Part shown: piece after piece, positions 16,569 to 25,373 of the stretch
Layout: each line of letters begins with the position of its first letter
Position numbering within the stretch: position 1 is the first letter of the stretch
Source: Algoriphagus boseongensis
GTDB lineage: Bacteria; Bacteroidota; Bacteroidia; Cytophagales; Cyclobacteriaceae
Assembly: GCF_004362805.1 (NCBI RefSeq)
Contig: NZ_SNYF01000010.1
Coordinates: 51,689-115,688 of the forward strand
Direction of reading: 5' to 3'
DNA: 64,000 nt
Program-made: the position numbers and the translations under genes
The notes under the pieces: model-generated
Seen by the model: only the letters and a program-made list of their open reading frames with translations
The model's database searches: none
What the model was told of the DNA's origin: nothing

Positions 16569-17669
16569 ATGTTAGAAATTAAAACGACCGAGACCGTGAG
16601 AGAAGGTTCCATTTTTGGACAGATCTCCACCATGGACCACGAGCAGTTGGTAGTATGTCATGACCAAGCGACGGGATTAAAAGCATTGATCGGTATTCAT
16701 AATACCACCTTGGGGCCGGCCTTGGGCGGAACCCGCATGTGGCCTTATGCTACCGAAGAGGAAGCTATCACTGATGTATTGAGACTTTCTAGAGGGATGA
16801 CTTTCAAAAACTCTCTCGCAGGACTAAATCTTGGTGGAGGTAAAGCAGTAATCATCGGGGATCCAAAATTGAAAAATGAGGCTTTCTTGAGAAGATTCGG
16901 AAGATTCGTAGAAAGTTTGGGAGGAAGATATGTGACTGCGGAAGATGTCAACATGAAGACTTCCGACATGGAATACATCGCCATGGAAACCAGACATGTT
17001 ACTGGACTTCCTCAGATCAAAGGTGGTGCTGGCGATCCTTCCCCTGTTACAGCTTATGGAGTGTACATGGGAATGAAAGCTGCTGCCAAAAAAGCCTTTG
17101 GATCCGATTCCCTTACTGGAAAGAAAATCGGGGTTCAGGGAGTTGGTCAAGTAGGTAAATATCTCATTGAATACTTGGTAAAAGAAGGAGCAGAAATCCT
17201 GATCACGGACATCTTCGAAGATAAATTGAAAGAAATCGCTAAATCAACAGGAGCTACAGTGGTGGATCCAAATGTGATTTACGATATGCAAATGGACATT
17301 TATGCTCCTTGTGCTCTTGGTGCCACCATCAATGATCAGACTATTGATAGATTGAAATGCAAGGTGATTGCCGGTGGGGCAAACAATCAACTGAAAGACG
17401 AAGCCAAGCATGGTCAGATTTTGATGAGCAAGGGAATCATCTATGCTCCGGACTTTTTGATCAACGCAGGTGGTGTGATCAATGTGGGCGCAGAATATTA
17501 TGGAGATTACCATAAGGAGATCGTTTTCGCTCAGACTGAGAAAATTTATGACACCTGTCTAAGCATTTTGGATAAGTCTGAAAAAGAAAATATTCCAGCT
17601 CAGGAAGCAGCTATCCAGGCTGCTAAAGCAAGAATCGAAGCTATCGGAAGAGTTAAACTTCCTTTCTAA
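16569..17669 (+). CDS. ldh: Leucine dehydrogenase (Glu/Leu/Phe/Val dehydrogenase family)
   Basis: A cytosolic NAD-dependent enzyme that deaminates leucine, valine and isoleucine to their 2-oxo acids, or runs the reverse amination. It has 366 residues, the normal length. Seen: the substrate-binding region LGPALGGTRMWPY, the catalytic Lys80 in GMTFKNSLAGLN, Lys92 in NLGGGKAVI, and a Rossmann NAD motif GVQGVGQVGKY at about residue 186, followed by an acidic residue (TDIFED) typical of NAD rather than NADP. PDFLINAGGVINVGAEY near the end is characteristic of leucine dehydrogenases. It has its own promoter and a strong terminator, so it is a single-gene unit. Confidence 0.9.
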   Translation: MLEIKTTETVREGSIFGQISTMDHEQLVVCHDQATGLKALIGIHNTTLGPALGGTRMWPYATEEEAITDVLRLSRGMTFKNSLAGLNLGGGKAVIIGDPKLKNEAFLRRFGRFVESLGGRYVTAEDVNMKTSDMEYIAMETRHVTGLPQIKGGAGDPSPVTAYGVYMGMKAAAKKAFGSDSLTGKKIGVQGVGQVGKYLIEYLVKEGAEILITDIFEDKLKEIAKSTGATVVDPNVIYDMQMDIYAPCALGATINDQTIDRLKCKVIAGGANNQLKDEAKHGQILMSKGIIYAPDFLINAGGVINVGAEYYGDYHKEIVFAQTEKIYDTCLSILDKSEKENIPAQEAAIQAAKARIEAIGRVKLPF

Positions 17670-17692
17670 TTCTTTACCATTCCTAACTAAAG

Positions 17693-17723
17693 ACCACCGG
17701 ACAGCACGTCCGGTGGTTTTTTT
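17693..17723 (+). terminator. Intrinsic terminator after leucine dehydrogenase
   Basis: A 10-bp perfect stem ACCACCGGAC/GTCCGGTGGT with a 5-nt loop, followed by TTTTTT. This is among the strongest terminators in the window. Confidence 0.92.
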
Positions 17724-17786
17724 GTCCATAATTGGCTAAGATTACCAACGCCAAAATCCCTATATTTACAGCTCTTTTCCAATATT

Positions 17787-18971
17787 ATGCTCAACAGAAG
17801 AATCCTTAGAGTCAAGGCATTTCAGAACCTATATGCCTTTGAACAGTGCAAAGGATCAAATCTCAATCTGGCCAAAGATTTCATAAGGGAGTCCTTTTTA
17901 CCAGATCTCAATAGTATGGAGGTCCAGGACAAAGCTGCTCTAAGTAAAGATGCGGAAGAAGCAATTCGCCTTTTTGACCAAAATCTGGCAAACCAAAATC
18001 TGCTTAAATCCTCTGAAGCAAAGCCTAAAATCAAACAGGTGGTTTTGGATGCATTGAAAAGATATCACCAAGCAAATGAGCGGGATCGCGAATTTTTGCT
18101 TAAAAACATGATCGTTTCCGCTGAACGAATTCCTCAATTGTATTTATTGGCTATTGAACTTTTACAAGCTTTTTCAAAGCATGTAGAAAAGGAATTGGAG
18201 AAAAAGAAAAGGCTAGCTGGAGATTCTCCTGTAGCTTTTGGCAATGAACTTAACCTTGCCCAAAACAAGGTTCTTGCGAATCTTAGAGAATCTCAGGATT
18301 ACAGAAATGCGGTGGCACGAAACCATGTTACCCTAGATGATGTTGAATTAGAGATCAAAGAATGGTTTAGAGATTATATCAAGCCTTCTGAACCTTATCA
18401 GGAGTATTTGAAAATTTCTGATCCAAGCCTGGAGCAGGATTTTGAAATCGTAGATGACTTGTTGAAGAAAGTGATTTTCAAGAATGAAGTTCTGATGAAT
18501 TACTTCTCCGAAAAAGATCTCAACTGGACCGAAAACAAATCCATTGTCAGAAGCTTGGCTTCCAAGGTTTTGAAATTTGGCTGCAATATTGCCGATTCAG
18601 AGGACAATAGTCTTCCGGAAATTGCTATCAACTGGGATGAGGATAAAGAGTTTTTTCAAAATATCTTTAACTTCACGATCGAAAATGATGCGGAAAGCAG
18701 GGCCTTGATTTCCCAAAAAACCAAGAACTGGGACATCGATCGCCTAGCATACACGGACAAAATCATCATTTCAATGGCATTGGCTGAAATGAAGAATTTT
18801 CCTAGCATTCCAGTCAAAGTGAGTATCAACGAGTACATTGACATATCAAAAACATACAGCACCCCGAAAAGCAAGCAGTTTGTGAACGGTTTGTTGGATG
18901 TAATGGCAAAAGAATTAACCGAAAACGGCCAAATACGTAAGAGTGGTCGGGGACTTTTAGACAATAAATAA
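17787..18971 (+). CDS. nusB: NusB transcription antitermination factor (long Bacteroidota form)
   Basis: NusB with NusE (S10) binds boxA RNA in rRNA antitermination complexes. The protein has 394 residues, against about 140 in E. coli. The first helix of the fold is visible at the N terminus (NRRILRVKAFQNLYAFEQ). The rest of the NusB fold lies at about residues 275-385 (WDIDRLAYTDKIIISMALAEM, PVKVSINEYIDISKTYSTPKS, VNGLLDVMA). The roughly 230 residues between are a charged helical insertion found in Bacteroidota NusB proteins. It is the first gene of a run nusB-ytxH-DUF1573-yajC-ybbR-coaE with gaps of 1-8 bp. Confidence 0.9.
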   Translation: MLNRRILRVKAFQNLYAFEQCKGSNLNLAKDFIRESFLPDLNSMEVQDKAALSKDAEEAIRLFDQNLANQNLLKSSEAKPKIKQVVLDALKRYHQANERDREFLLKNMIVSAERIPQLYLLAIELLQAFSKHVEKELEKKKRLAGDSPVAFGNELNLAQNKVLANLRESQDYRNAVARNHVTLDDVELEIKEWFRDYIKPSEPYQEYLKISDPSLEQDFEIVDDLLKKVIFKNEVLMNYFSEKDLNWTENKSIVRSLASKVLKFGCNIADSEDNSLPEIAINWDEDKEFFQNIFNFTIENDAESRALISQKTKNWDIDRLAYTDKIIISMALAEMKNFPSIPVKVSINEYIDISKTYSTPKSKQFVNGLLDVMAKELTENGQIRKSGRGLLDNK

Positions 18972-18979
18972 GAACAACT

Positions 18980-19282
18980 ATGAGCAAGAGCAGTAATACT
19001 TTAATCGCTTTTATGGTAGGAGCCGGAGTAGGCGCCGCACTAGGAATATTATTTGCACCTGATACAGGCGCAAATACCAGAGACAAGCTTTCTTTCCAAC
19101 TTTCCAAGTACAAGAAAGAATTAGAAGATCTGATTGCTGAATTAATGGATGGAAAAGAGATCCATCTCAACGAGGCAAAATCAGAGGGAAAAAGAGTGAT
19201 TTCTGAAGCAAAAAATAAAGCTGAGAATCTTCTTAGCGATGTCAATAAATTAATCGAACAAATCAACCAAGGTAAAAACTGA
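18980..19282 (+). CDS. YtxH domain-containing membrane protein
   Basis: A 100-residue protein with one N-terminal hydrophobic segment (LIAFMVGAGVGAALGILFAP) followed by DTGANTRDKL, the YtxH-family signature, and then a charged helical tail with a coiled-coil look. YtxH proteins are small membrane proteins whose function is not established. It begins 8 bp after nusB and ends one base before the DUF1573 gene. Confidence 0.82.
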   Translation: MSKSSNTLIAFMVGAGVGAALGILFAPDTGANTRDKLSFQLSKYKKELEDLIAELMDGKEIHLNEAKSEGKRVISEAKNKAENLLSDVNKLIEQINQGKN

Positions 19283-19283
19283 T

Positions 19284-19817
19284 ATGAAAATCAAATTACT
19301 TAGCGCACTTGCTGTCGCCTTGATGTTTGGCGCTTGCAACCAAAAAGATGACCAAGCAGCAAAAATTCAAGCATTGGAGGAAAAAATCGCCCAACTTGAA
19401 AATTCAAACACCGCTGTAACCCCAGTAAATGCTCAGGCAGCAACTTCTGCTGATCCGAGTACACTAGGTGGCTTTGAATTCAAAGAAATGGAGTACGATT
19501 TCGGAAACATCAATGAAGGCCAGGTGGTAGAACACGTGTTTAATTTCACCAACAACGGACAGGCTCCATTGGTAATCTCTAACATTACCGCTTCTTGTGG
19601 ATGTACTAGCCCTGATTGGACCAAGAGTCCAGTAATGCCAGGTGAGGAAGGATTTGTAAAAGTAGTATTCAACTCTACTGCTAAGTCCGGTGCTCAGGCT
19701 CCAACGGTAACTATCCAAGCTAACACCAATCCAACTGTTACCCGATTGAGAATGAAGGGTTCAGTCACTCCAAAACTAGCAGGTGCTCAGGCTCCGGCAG
19801 GACCTTTGAAGAAATAA
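19284..19817 (+). CDS. DUF1573 domain lipoprotein
   Basis: A 177-residue secreted protein. A lipobox (LMFGAC, Cys18) follows a hydrophobic start, then a short coiled coil (KIQALEEKIAQLENSN), a Thr/Pro/Ala linker and a DUF1573 domain at about residues 60-165. The domain has the family motifs YDFGNINEGQVVEHVFNF, the NNGQAPLVISNITASCGCT stretch and VKVVFNSTAKSG, an immunoglobulin-like ASPM/SPD-2 type fold. The exact role is unknown. It ends 4 bp before yajC. Confidence 0.86.
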   Translation: MKIKLLSALAVALMFGACNQKDDQAAKIQALEEKIAQLENSNTAVTPVNAQAATSADPSTLGGFEFKEMEYDFGNINEGQVVEHVFNFTNNGQAPLVISNITASCGCTSPDWTKSPVMPGEEGFVKVVFNSTAKSGAQAPTVTIQANTNPTVTRLRMKGSVTPKLAGAQAPAGPLKK

Positions 19818-19821
19818 GAAC

Positions 19822-20139
19822 ATGTTAACTACGCTATTGGCCCAAGCTTCAGCAGGTGGAGCTGGTATTCTTGGACAAGTATTCCTTTTTGGCTCTATCA
19901 TTTTGATCATGTATTTCTTCATGATCAGACCACAGCAGAAAAAACAAAAGGAAACCAAGAAATTTATTGAAGAGATAAAAAAGGGAGATGAAGTCGTGAC
20001 TATCGGCGGAATCCATGGAAAAGTTTCCAGTGTAGAAGGAGATGTTGTCTACTTGGAACTTGACCGAGGACTAAAGGTGAAAGTCGAGAAATCTGCAATT
20101 TCCCTGGACTTTTCTAAAAAGTCACCCTCAACCAAATAA
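19822..20139 (+). CDS. yajC: YajC, Sec translocase accessory subunit
   Basis: A 105-residue inner-membrane protein with one transmembrane helix (LGQVFLFGSIILIMYFFMI), followed by the family signature RPQQKKQKE and a small basic domain containing GDEVVTIGGIHGKV. YajC associates with SecDF-SecYEG. secD and secF are not in this window. It sits 8 bp ahead of the ybbR-like gene. Confidence 0.93.
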   Translation: MLTTLLAQASAGGAGILGQVFLFGSIILIMYFFMIRPQQKKQKETKKFIEEIKKGDEVVTIGGIHGKVSSVEGDVVYLELDRGLKVKVEKSAISLDFSKKSPSTK

Positions 20140-20147
20140 CTAGAGCT

Positions 20148-21113
20148 TTGCCGGACACCAAAAAATCCTCTTGGAGGATTTCTTCCAAAAAACTCTCAAA
20201 TCTAAAAGTGGTAGTTCTCTGCATCCTTGCAGCTACCACTTTTTGGATTTTAAATGCCCTCAACAAGGACAATTACAGCACTATTGTCGATTACCCAATC
20301 GAATGGGAGTTCGATAGAGAGCGATTCTACCCTGTCCAGCCCCTACCCCAAAGTGTTCAAATCCAGATTTCCGGTAATGGATGGGATTTGTTGAGAAAGT
20401 ATTTCAACCTTAACGAACCTCCCTACAAAATCACCCTTGCAGATCCTACCGACATGCGGCAGATTTTGACTTCCGACCTGAAAAGACCTTTAGGTGAATT
20501 CCTCACTCCCACCCAGCTAATCGGCTTTTTGGAGGATTCAATTCTTTTTAAAATCGATAGAATTGAAACGAGAACTTTAACTCCTGTTTTGGATTCTACT
20601 TCTTATTCCATGGCAAAAAATGCCATAATCGAAGGTGCCATTTCCTTTGAACCCAAAGAGATTAGAATCACCGGACCAAGTTCCCTATTAGATTTTTTTG
20701 AAGGCAAATTCCCTGTTAATTTGAATAAAAACAGAATTGATCAGGACTTCCAAGGAGAAATTGTTCTAAGTATTGATAAAGAGATTTCGGAAATAGTTTC
20801 TTTAAATCTGGAAAAAATAAACGTTTCCTTCTCAGTCGTCCAGTTTATGGAAGGCAACAAGCGTCTGAAGGTGAAAAAACTGAATTTCCCCAGATCTGTA
20901 ACTTTAGAGGATGAGGGAATTACGCCTGTGATGACCTATCTGGTAGATGAGCGAAGAGTGGAAGATTTGAAGGAAATGGAATTTGATGCTATTCTTGACT
21001 TTGGTAGAAGAAATCGTGCCGATAGTACGGTAACCATTCGAGTTCAACCTTCTCCAGATTTCATCAAGGATATTAAAATCACTCCCGAATTTGTCAAGCT
21101 TAAGTATGAATAA
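20148..21113 (+). CDS. YbbR-like domain protein
   Basis: A 321-residue protein with one N-terminal membrane anchor (VVVLCILAATTFWILNALN), followed by repeats of the YbbR type (for example YPIEWEF and PQSVQIQISGNGWDLL, and later EPKEIRITGPSSLL). In other bacteria YbbR/CdaR proteins modulate the c-di-AMP cyclase, but that gene is not seen here and the function in Bacteroidota is not established. The start is a TTG 8 bp after yajC; no better start is visible. The 3' end overlaps the start of coaE by 8 bp. Confidence 0.82.
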   Translation: MPDTKKSSWRISSKKLSNLKVVVLCILAATTFWILNALNKDNYSTIVDYPIEWEFDRERFYPVQPLPQSVQIQISGNGWDLLRKYFNLNEPPYKITLADPTDMRQILTSDLKRPLGEFLTPTQLIGFLEDSILFKIDRIETRTLTPVLDSTSYSMAKNAIIEGAISFEPKEIRITGPSSLLDFFEGKFPVNLNKNRIDQDFQGEIVLSIDKEISEIVSLNLEKINVSFSVVQFMEGNKRLKVKKLNFPRSVTLEDEGITPVMTYLVDERRVEDLKEMEFDAILDFGRRNRADSTVTIRVQPSPDFIKDIKITPEFVKLKYE

Positions 21114-21711
21114 GGAAAGACCAATTTGGGTAGGAATAACTGGGGGAATCGGTTCGGGAAAATCCACAGTTTGCAAAATCTTCCAAATTTTAGGCATTCC
21201 GGTGTACTCTGCTGACGACCGAGCCAAATGGCTCATGGCGAACGATTCCCACCTAAAATCTCAAATTGCTGAAGAATTTGGTCCTGAGTCCTACCTTGAA
21301 AACGGATTGGTAAACCGAAAATTTCTAGCTGAAACAGTTTTTTCTGATCAGGAGAAAGTAAAAAAAATCAACTCCCTGGTACATCCAGCTGTGGGAAAGG
21401 ACTTTTTGAATTGGTCAAAAAACCAGAACTCACCCTACATTTTAAAAGAGGCGGCTTTGCTTTTTGAAACTGGTTCTGCAAAAGAATTGGATTTCATCAT
21501 CAATGTGAGCTCACCAATCAAAATCCGAATTGCCAGGGTCTTGATGCGGGATCCTCATCGCACCGAAAAGCAGGTAAATGATATCATTGACCAACAGATC
21601 CCGGATGAGGAGAAAAATGAGCTGGCTGACTTTGTAATCAAAAATACGGACAACAAGATGCTGATCCCTCAGGTTTTGGAAATCCACCAAAAGCTAATGT
21701 CCAAAGCATAA
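21106..21711 (+). CDS. coaE: Dephospho-CoA kinase
   Basis: CoaE phosphorylates the 3'-hydroxyl of dephospho-CoA in the last step of CoA synthesis. The Walker A motif GITGGIGSGKSTV is at about residues 10-22. It is followed by IPVYSADDRAKWL (the DxD-type substrate site), VHPAVG and the lid-like RVLMRDPHRTEKQV. I start at the ATG at 21106, which overlaps the ybbR stop by 8 bp. The product has 201 residues, the usual CoaE length. Confidence 0.93.
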   Translation: MNKERPIWVGITGGIGSGKSTVCKIFQILGIPVYSADDRAKWLMANDSHLKSQIAEEFGPESYLENGLVNRKFLAETVFSDQEKVKKINSLVHPAVGKDFLNWSKNQNSPYILKEAALLFETGSAKELDFIINVSSPIKIRIARVLMRDPHRTEKQVNDIIDQQIPDEEKNELADFVIKNTDNKMLIPQVLEIHQKLMSKA

Positions 21712-21802
21712 ACAGCTATTCTTTTCTTTTTGGAAAATGCTTTTCGTTAAAAAAGGATCGATTTCAAGACACGGCTTTTCCTAAGCATTTGACTCAAAAA
21801 CT

Positions 21803-21810
21803 TATATTTG
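21803..21810 (+). promoter_or_regulatory. -7 element TATATTTG of the DUF808 gene
   Basis: An exact TAnnTTTG match 29 bp before the ATG at 21840. No -33 element at the right distance was seen. It lies downstream of an alternative upstream start (21789), which argues for the 21840 start. Confidence 0.45.
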
Positions 21811-21839
21811 ATTTTTATTTAAAGCAAAAAAACTCTGTA

Positions 21840-22724
21840 ATGGCTTCAGGAATTTTCGCCCTTTTGGATGATATCGCCACACTTATGGACGATGTGTCGG
21901 TCATGAGTAAAGTCGCTGCAAAAAAGACAGCCGGCATTTTAGGTGATGATTTGGCAGTAAATGCAGAAAAGTCTTCTGGCTTCGTTTCTGACCGAGAGCT
22001 TCCGGTTCTTTGGGCAATAAGTAAAGGCTCACTACTTAATAAGGTCATAATTTTACCTTTTGCATTTTTGCTGAGCGCATTTCTTCCAGTGGCGGTAACG
22101 ATTATTCTGGTTATTGGAGGTCTTTATTTGGCTTATGAAGGGGCTGAGAAGATTTATGAATATTTCTTTCCTCATCCTCATGAAGTGAAAATTGAATTGA
22201 CCGAAAATCTCAGCAAGGAGGAGGTTTTAAAGCGGGAAAAGGAAAAAATCAAATCTGCCATTGTCACGGACTTTATCTTGTCGGTTGAGATTGTAATCAT
22301 TGCTTTGGGCACTGTGGTCGATGCCCCATTGACTACCCAAATTCTTGTCGTGACGCTGATAGCTTTATTGGCCACAGTAGGAGTTTATGGTATCGTTGCG
22401 ATAATCGTAAGAATGGATGAATTTGGCTACAAACTGATTGCCCTTAACGAAGAAGACAATAGCTTTTCGGATAAAGTTGGTCGAGTCCTAGTCAATGCGC
22501 TACCCATGATCATTAAAGCGATGGGATTAGTAGGTACATTAGCCTTGTTGTTGGTTTCTGGAGGAATTTTCGCTCATAATATTGAGTTTTTCCATCACCT
22601 ACTTCCTGAATTTATCCCGGGGATTTTACAGGAGTTTTTATTGGGGCTTGTTGTCGGGGTGATTGTTTTAGCTTTGGTTATTTTGATCAAAAAAGCATTT
22701 AAGATAAAAAGCAAGCCACATTAA
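21840..22724 (+). CDS. DUF808 family membrane protein
   Basis: A 294-residue integral membrane protein. It opens with MASGIFALLDDIATLMDDV and AAKKTAGILGDDLAVNA, the diagnostic start of DUF808 proteins, followed by about five or six hydrophobic helices from about residue 62 to the end. The ATG at 21840 is chosen because family members begin with this motif, and the -7 promoter element lies between it and the upstream alternative. The function is unknown. It is a single gene between coaE and a convergent pseudogene. Confidence 0.86.
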   Translation: MASGIFALLDDIATLMDDVSVMSKVAAKKTAGILGDDLAVNAEKSSGFVSDRELPVLWAISKGSLLNKVIILPFAFLLSAFLPVAVTIILVIGGLYLAYEGAEKIYEYFFPHPHEVKIELTENLSKEEVLKREKEKIKSAIVTDFILSVEIVIIALGTVVDAPLTTQILVVTLIALLATVGVYGIVAIIVRMDEFGYKLIALNEEDNSFSDKVGRVLVNALPMIIKAMGLVGTLALLLVSGGIFAHNIEFFHHLLPEFIPGILQEFLLGLVVGVIVLALVILIKKAFKIKSKPH

Positions 22725-22742
22725 GAATTCTATTTCCTTGAT

Positions 22743-23161
22743 TTAAGGAAGCTTTTTCTCCCACCAGCTTTTGTGGACAATTTTCCATTTACCCTCCACT
22801 TTAATCAGGGTTAGAAAATCGTAATAATAAATTCCCGGCCAAAAAAGCTCCGTCTCCGCCAAGGCCATATTTCCGACTATCTTGATGGATTTAATTTCAT
22901 TTTGAAACTGGCTAGGATCTCGTGGACTTCCTTTAGCAGTATTCGAAGCCCATTCCTCAAAAGGAGTAACAAACAAATCCTGACCTCTGTAGCCGATAAG
23001 TTTGGCATCTGGGAGAAAGGCTTCTTCCAGTTTCCCTTGTCTCTTTCCATCATCCCTTCAAAATAAAGATTCACTGTCCGAGAAACAGCTAGTATTTCTT
23101 CTTCTTGAGCGGAAACAAGTACCGGTGAAATAAGGAAAATCAAAAACAAGAATAGTCTCAT
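22743..23161 (-). pseudogene. Lumazine-binding/NTF2-like secreted protein, frameshifted
   Basis: The ATG at 23159-23161 begins a signal peptide (LFLFLIFLISPVLVSAQE) and AVSRTVNLYFEGMMERDKG, the start of a SnoaL/lumazine-binding-type domain. At about 23034-23036 the frame is lost. The matching continuation (KLEEAFLPDAKLIGYRGQD, FVTPFEEWA, ending KWKIVHKSWWEKKLP) lies in another frame. Adding one G to the GGG run there would restore a single protein of about 139 residues. This is either a real one-base deletion or a homopolymer sequencing error. The unshifted frame would end in an aberrant tail after about 94 residues. Confidence 0.8.
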
Positions 23162-23179
23162 GGTAAATTCTTATTAAAT

Positions 23180-23208
23180 GAAAAACCCGTTTGTGGGTAC
23201 AAACGGGC
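23180..23208 (-). terminator. Intrinsic terminator after serS
   Basis: On the minus strand a 9-bp stem CCCGTTTGT/ACAAACGGG with a 4-nt loop is followed by TTTTTC. It lies just after the serS stop and just before the start of the frameshifted gene. Confidence 0.85.
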
Positions 23209-23214
23209 TGGATT

Positions 23215-24486
23215 TTAAATTTTGTCGAAACCTAAATAGGAATGCAGCACTTTCGGCATCAGGATTCCATCAGGGGTTTGGTTATTTTCCAAAATAGAGG
23301 CTACAATCCTAGGCAATGCCAAGGCTGATCCATTAAGCGAATGCGCCAATTGAGTCTTTTTATCTTCTCCTCTAAATCTAAGCTTCAGTCTGTTGGTCTG
23401 GTAAGTTTCAAAATTCGATACCGAACTCACTTCCAACCATCTTTCTTGGGCCGCTGAAAAAACCTCCATGTCGTAAGTCAAGGCCGAAGTAAATCCCATA
23501 TCTCCTCCACAAAGTCTCAATACTCGATACGGAAGTTCAAGTTTTTTCAAAAGTCCTTGAACATAGCCACTCATCGCTTCCAAGGTATTGTAAGATTGAT
23601 CCGGATGAGTAATCTGGACGATTTCTACTTTATCAAACTGGTGTAACCTGTTAAGCCCTCTCACGTGAGCTCCCCAAGAACCTGCTTCTCTTCGAAAACA
23701 TGGAGTGTAGCCAACATTCTTAATGGGTAGATCTTCCTCATTGAGGATTACATCCCTGTACAAATTGGTAATTGGAACTTCCGCAGTAGGAATCAAATAG
23801 AGATTGTCTACTGACGCAAAGTACATCTGCCCTTCCTTGTCTGGAAGCTGACCAGTCCCATATCCTGAGTCTTCATTGACCATGATTGGTGGCTGTACTT
23901 CCAAATAACCAGCTGCCAAGGCTTCATCCAAGAAGAAATTAATCAAGGCTCGCTGAAGTCGAGCACCTTTTCCTTTGTAAACCGGAAAACCTGCCCCGGT
24001 GATCTTTATCCCGAGATCAAAATCGATGATGTCGTATTTTTTGATCAATTCCCAATGGGGAAGCTTTCCCTCAAAAAGAGCTGGAATCTCGCCATGTTGT
24101 AAAACAACTTCATTATCCTCGGCTGATTTCCCAGCAGGAACAGAGGTGTGGGGAATATTCGGAATGGTATAAAGAAGCGCCTTCAGGTCCTCTTCTGCTT
24201 TGCTGGTTTGTTCTTCCAGTTCTTTGATTCGGATCTTAATTTCTGCAGTTCTGGATTTCGCATTTTCTGCTTCCTCCTTTTTCCCTTCTTTCATCAGCAA
24301 ACCAATTTGCTTTGAAATGGAATTGGCTTCTGCCTGAATTTGGTCTCTTTCGGTTTGGGAAGACTTTCTCAAATCATCCAGCGAGATGACCTGATCTAGT
24401 ATTGCTTGGGCATTCGGGAAATTTCTCTTTTTCAGACCGAGTAAAACTCCGTCGAAATTGTCCCGGATTTGATTGACTAAAAGCAT
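23215..24486 (-). CDS. serS: Serine-tRNA ligase
   Basis: SerRS charges tRNA-Ser with serine. The 423-residue protein has the N-terminal antiparallel coiled-coil arm that grips the tRNA long variable arm (about residues 30-105). The class II catalytic core shows motif 1 around INFFLDEALAAGYLEVQPP, GTGQLPDKEGQMY, motif 2 FRREAGSWG and motif 3 near NGSALALPRIVASILEN. It has a -7 element 28 bp upstream and a terminator immediately downstream, so it appears to be a single-gene unit. Confidence 0.97.
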   Translation of the reverse strand: MLLVNQIRDNFDGVLLGLKKRNFPNAQAILDQVISLDDLRKSSQTERDQIQAEANSISKQIGLLMKEGKKEEAENAKSRTAEIKIRIKELEEQTSKAEEDLKALLYTIPNIPHTSVPAGKSAEDNEVVLQHGEIPALFEGKLPHWELIKKYDIIDFDLGIKITGAGFPVYKGKGARLQRALINFFLDEALAAGYLEVQPPIMVNEDSGYGTGQLPDKEGQMYFASVDNLYLIPTAEVPITNLYRDVILNEEDLPIKNVGYTPCFRREAGSWGAHVRGLNRLHQFDKVEIVQITHPDQSYNTLEAMSGYVQGLLKKLELPYRVLRLCGGDMGFTSALTYDMEVFSAAQERWLEVSSVSNFETYQTNRLKLRFRGEDKKTQLAHSLNGSALALPRIVASILENNQTPDGILMPKVLHSYLGFDKI

Positions 24487-24513
24487 GATGAAACGTGAAA
24501 ATTATCAGAGTCG

Positions 24514-24521
24514 CAAAGATA
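24514..24521 (-). promoter_or_regulatory. -7 element TATCTTTG of serS
   Basis: Reads TATCTTTG on the minus strand, an exact TAnnTTTG match, 28 bp upstream of the serS ATG. The matching -33 region would fall inside the 3' end of the upstream lipoprotein gene and is not obvious. Confidence 0.55.
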
Positions 24522-24526
24522 GGGAC

Positions 24527-25297
24527 TTATCGGACATGGATGGTCTTCGAAACTGAAGAGAAAGGACCTTCTAGTTCTTTTCCATCCTTTCTGAGCAATT
24601 TAATTTTCACCTGATAGCTGCCCAAAGGTAAATTTTCAACTCTTATGGGGGACATTTGGTCTATTTCGTAGGTGAATTCATTGATCTCAACCAATACTTT
24701 CAATCCGTCCAGCTTCATATCTCCACCTAAAACCAAAAAATCAATAATCAATTCTTCACCCAAAGAAATGCTTTGCTCATTTCTGGGAAGGTTAACTGCC
24801 AAGAAAGGTTCTGCTGAATAGGGAAATGCTCGGGAATCACCTACCAAAAAATCCCGGTCCACATAATTGCCGAAATTTTTTAAAGCCAACCCTTCCTCAT
24901 CTACCAAATAGCCAACCACCCGATAAGTTCCCTCCGTGAGTTCCTTTTGGAAAATTGGTGAAAGCTGCCCAACAGGATCTGCTCCATTAATTGTGGTGAA
25001 GAGCAAAGGAACTCCCGGAGTAGCATCTTCAAGAGGGAAATTTTTAACATTAAATTCAAAAGGAACTTTTCCGGGCCTAAAAACTTGATTGCCCAATGGA
25101 GTGTAAAGTTCCAAAATCGCATCAGGATAGTCTGTGGAATCCTCCAATTGAAAAAAGGCAACCTTGGAAAGAATTTCTGTTTGCTGAAGAGAATCTCCCG
25201 TTTGATCCATGACTTTTTCATTGATCCTTTTTTTATCGGGACTGCAGGAAAACCAAATTAGAGAGGTCAGAAAAAGACTACCTAGGAATTTGTTCAT
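24527..25297 (-). CDS. Putative lipoprotein, unknown function
   Basis: A 256-residue protein with a lipoprotein signal (LFLTSLIWFSC, Cys18) and no recognised catalytic motif. The mature part looks like beta-rich, immunoglobulin-like or bacterial-surface domains: ILELYTPLGNQVFRPGKVPF, the FNVKNFPLEDATPG stretch, EGTYRVVGYLVDEEG, then a second block ending LPLGSYQVKIKLLRKDGKE. Two similar segments about 110 residues apart suggest two related domains. It is divergent from the 2OG oxygenase gene. I do not recognise the family. Confidence 0.75.
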   Translation of the reverse strand: MNKFLGSLFLTSLIWFSCSPDKKRINEKVMDQTGDSLQQTEILSKVAFFQLEDSTDYPDAILELYTPLGNQVFRPGKVPFEFNVKNFPLEDATPGVPLLFTTINGADPVGQLSPIFQKELTEGTYRVVGYLVDEEGLALKNFGNYVDRDFLVGDSRAFPYSAEPFLAVNLPRNEQSISLGEELIIDFLVLGGDMKLDGLKVLVEINEFTYEIDQMSPIRVENLPLGSYQVKIKLLRKDGKELEGPFSSVSKTIHVR

Positions 25298-25327
25298 AAA
25301 ACAGCGACTATTGAACCTAAAGATATT

Positions 25328-25351
25328 TATTTTTGACCAATTCTTTGGTCA
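25328..25351 (+). promoter_or_regulatory. -7 element plus inverted repeat before the 2OG oxygenase gene
   Basis: TATTTTTG at 25328-25335 matches TAnnTTTG. Overlapping its end is a perfect 7-bp inverted repeat TGACCAA-N4-TTGGTCA (25334-25340 and 25345-25351), about 22 bp before the ATG at 25374. The placement would suit a repressor operator or a short leader hairpin. No regulator gene is adjacent. Confidence 0.45.
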
Positions 25352-25373
25352 TACCAATCTAACCGTTCAATCA

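Noticed and set aside
21735..21790. AAATGCTT/AAGCATTT arms after coaE
   Set aside because: Eight-bp A/T-rich arms separated by about 40 nt; neither a convincing terminator nor a regulator site.
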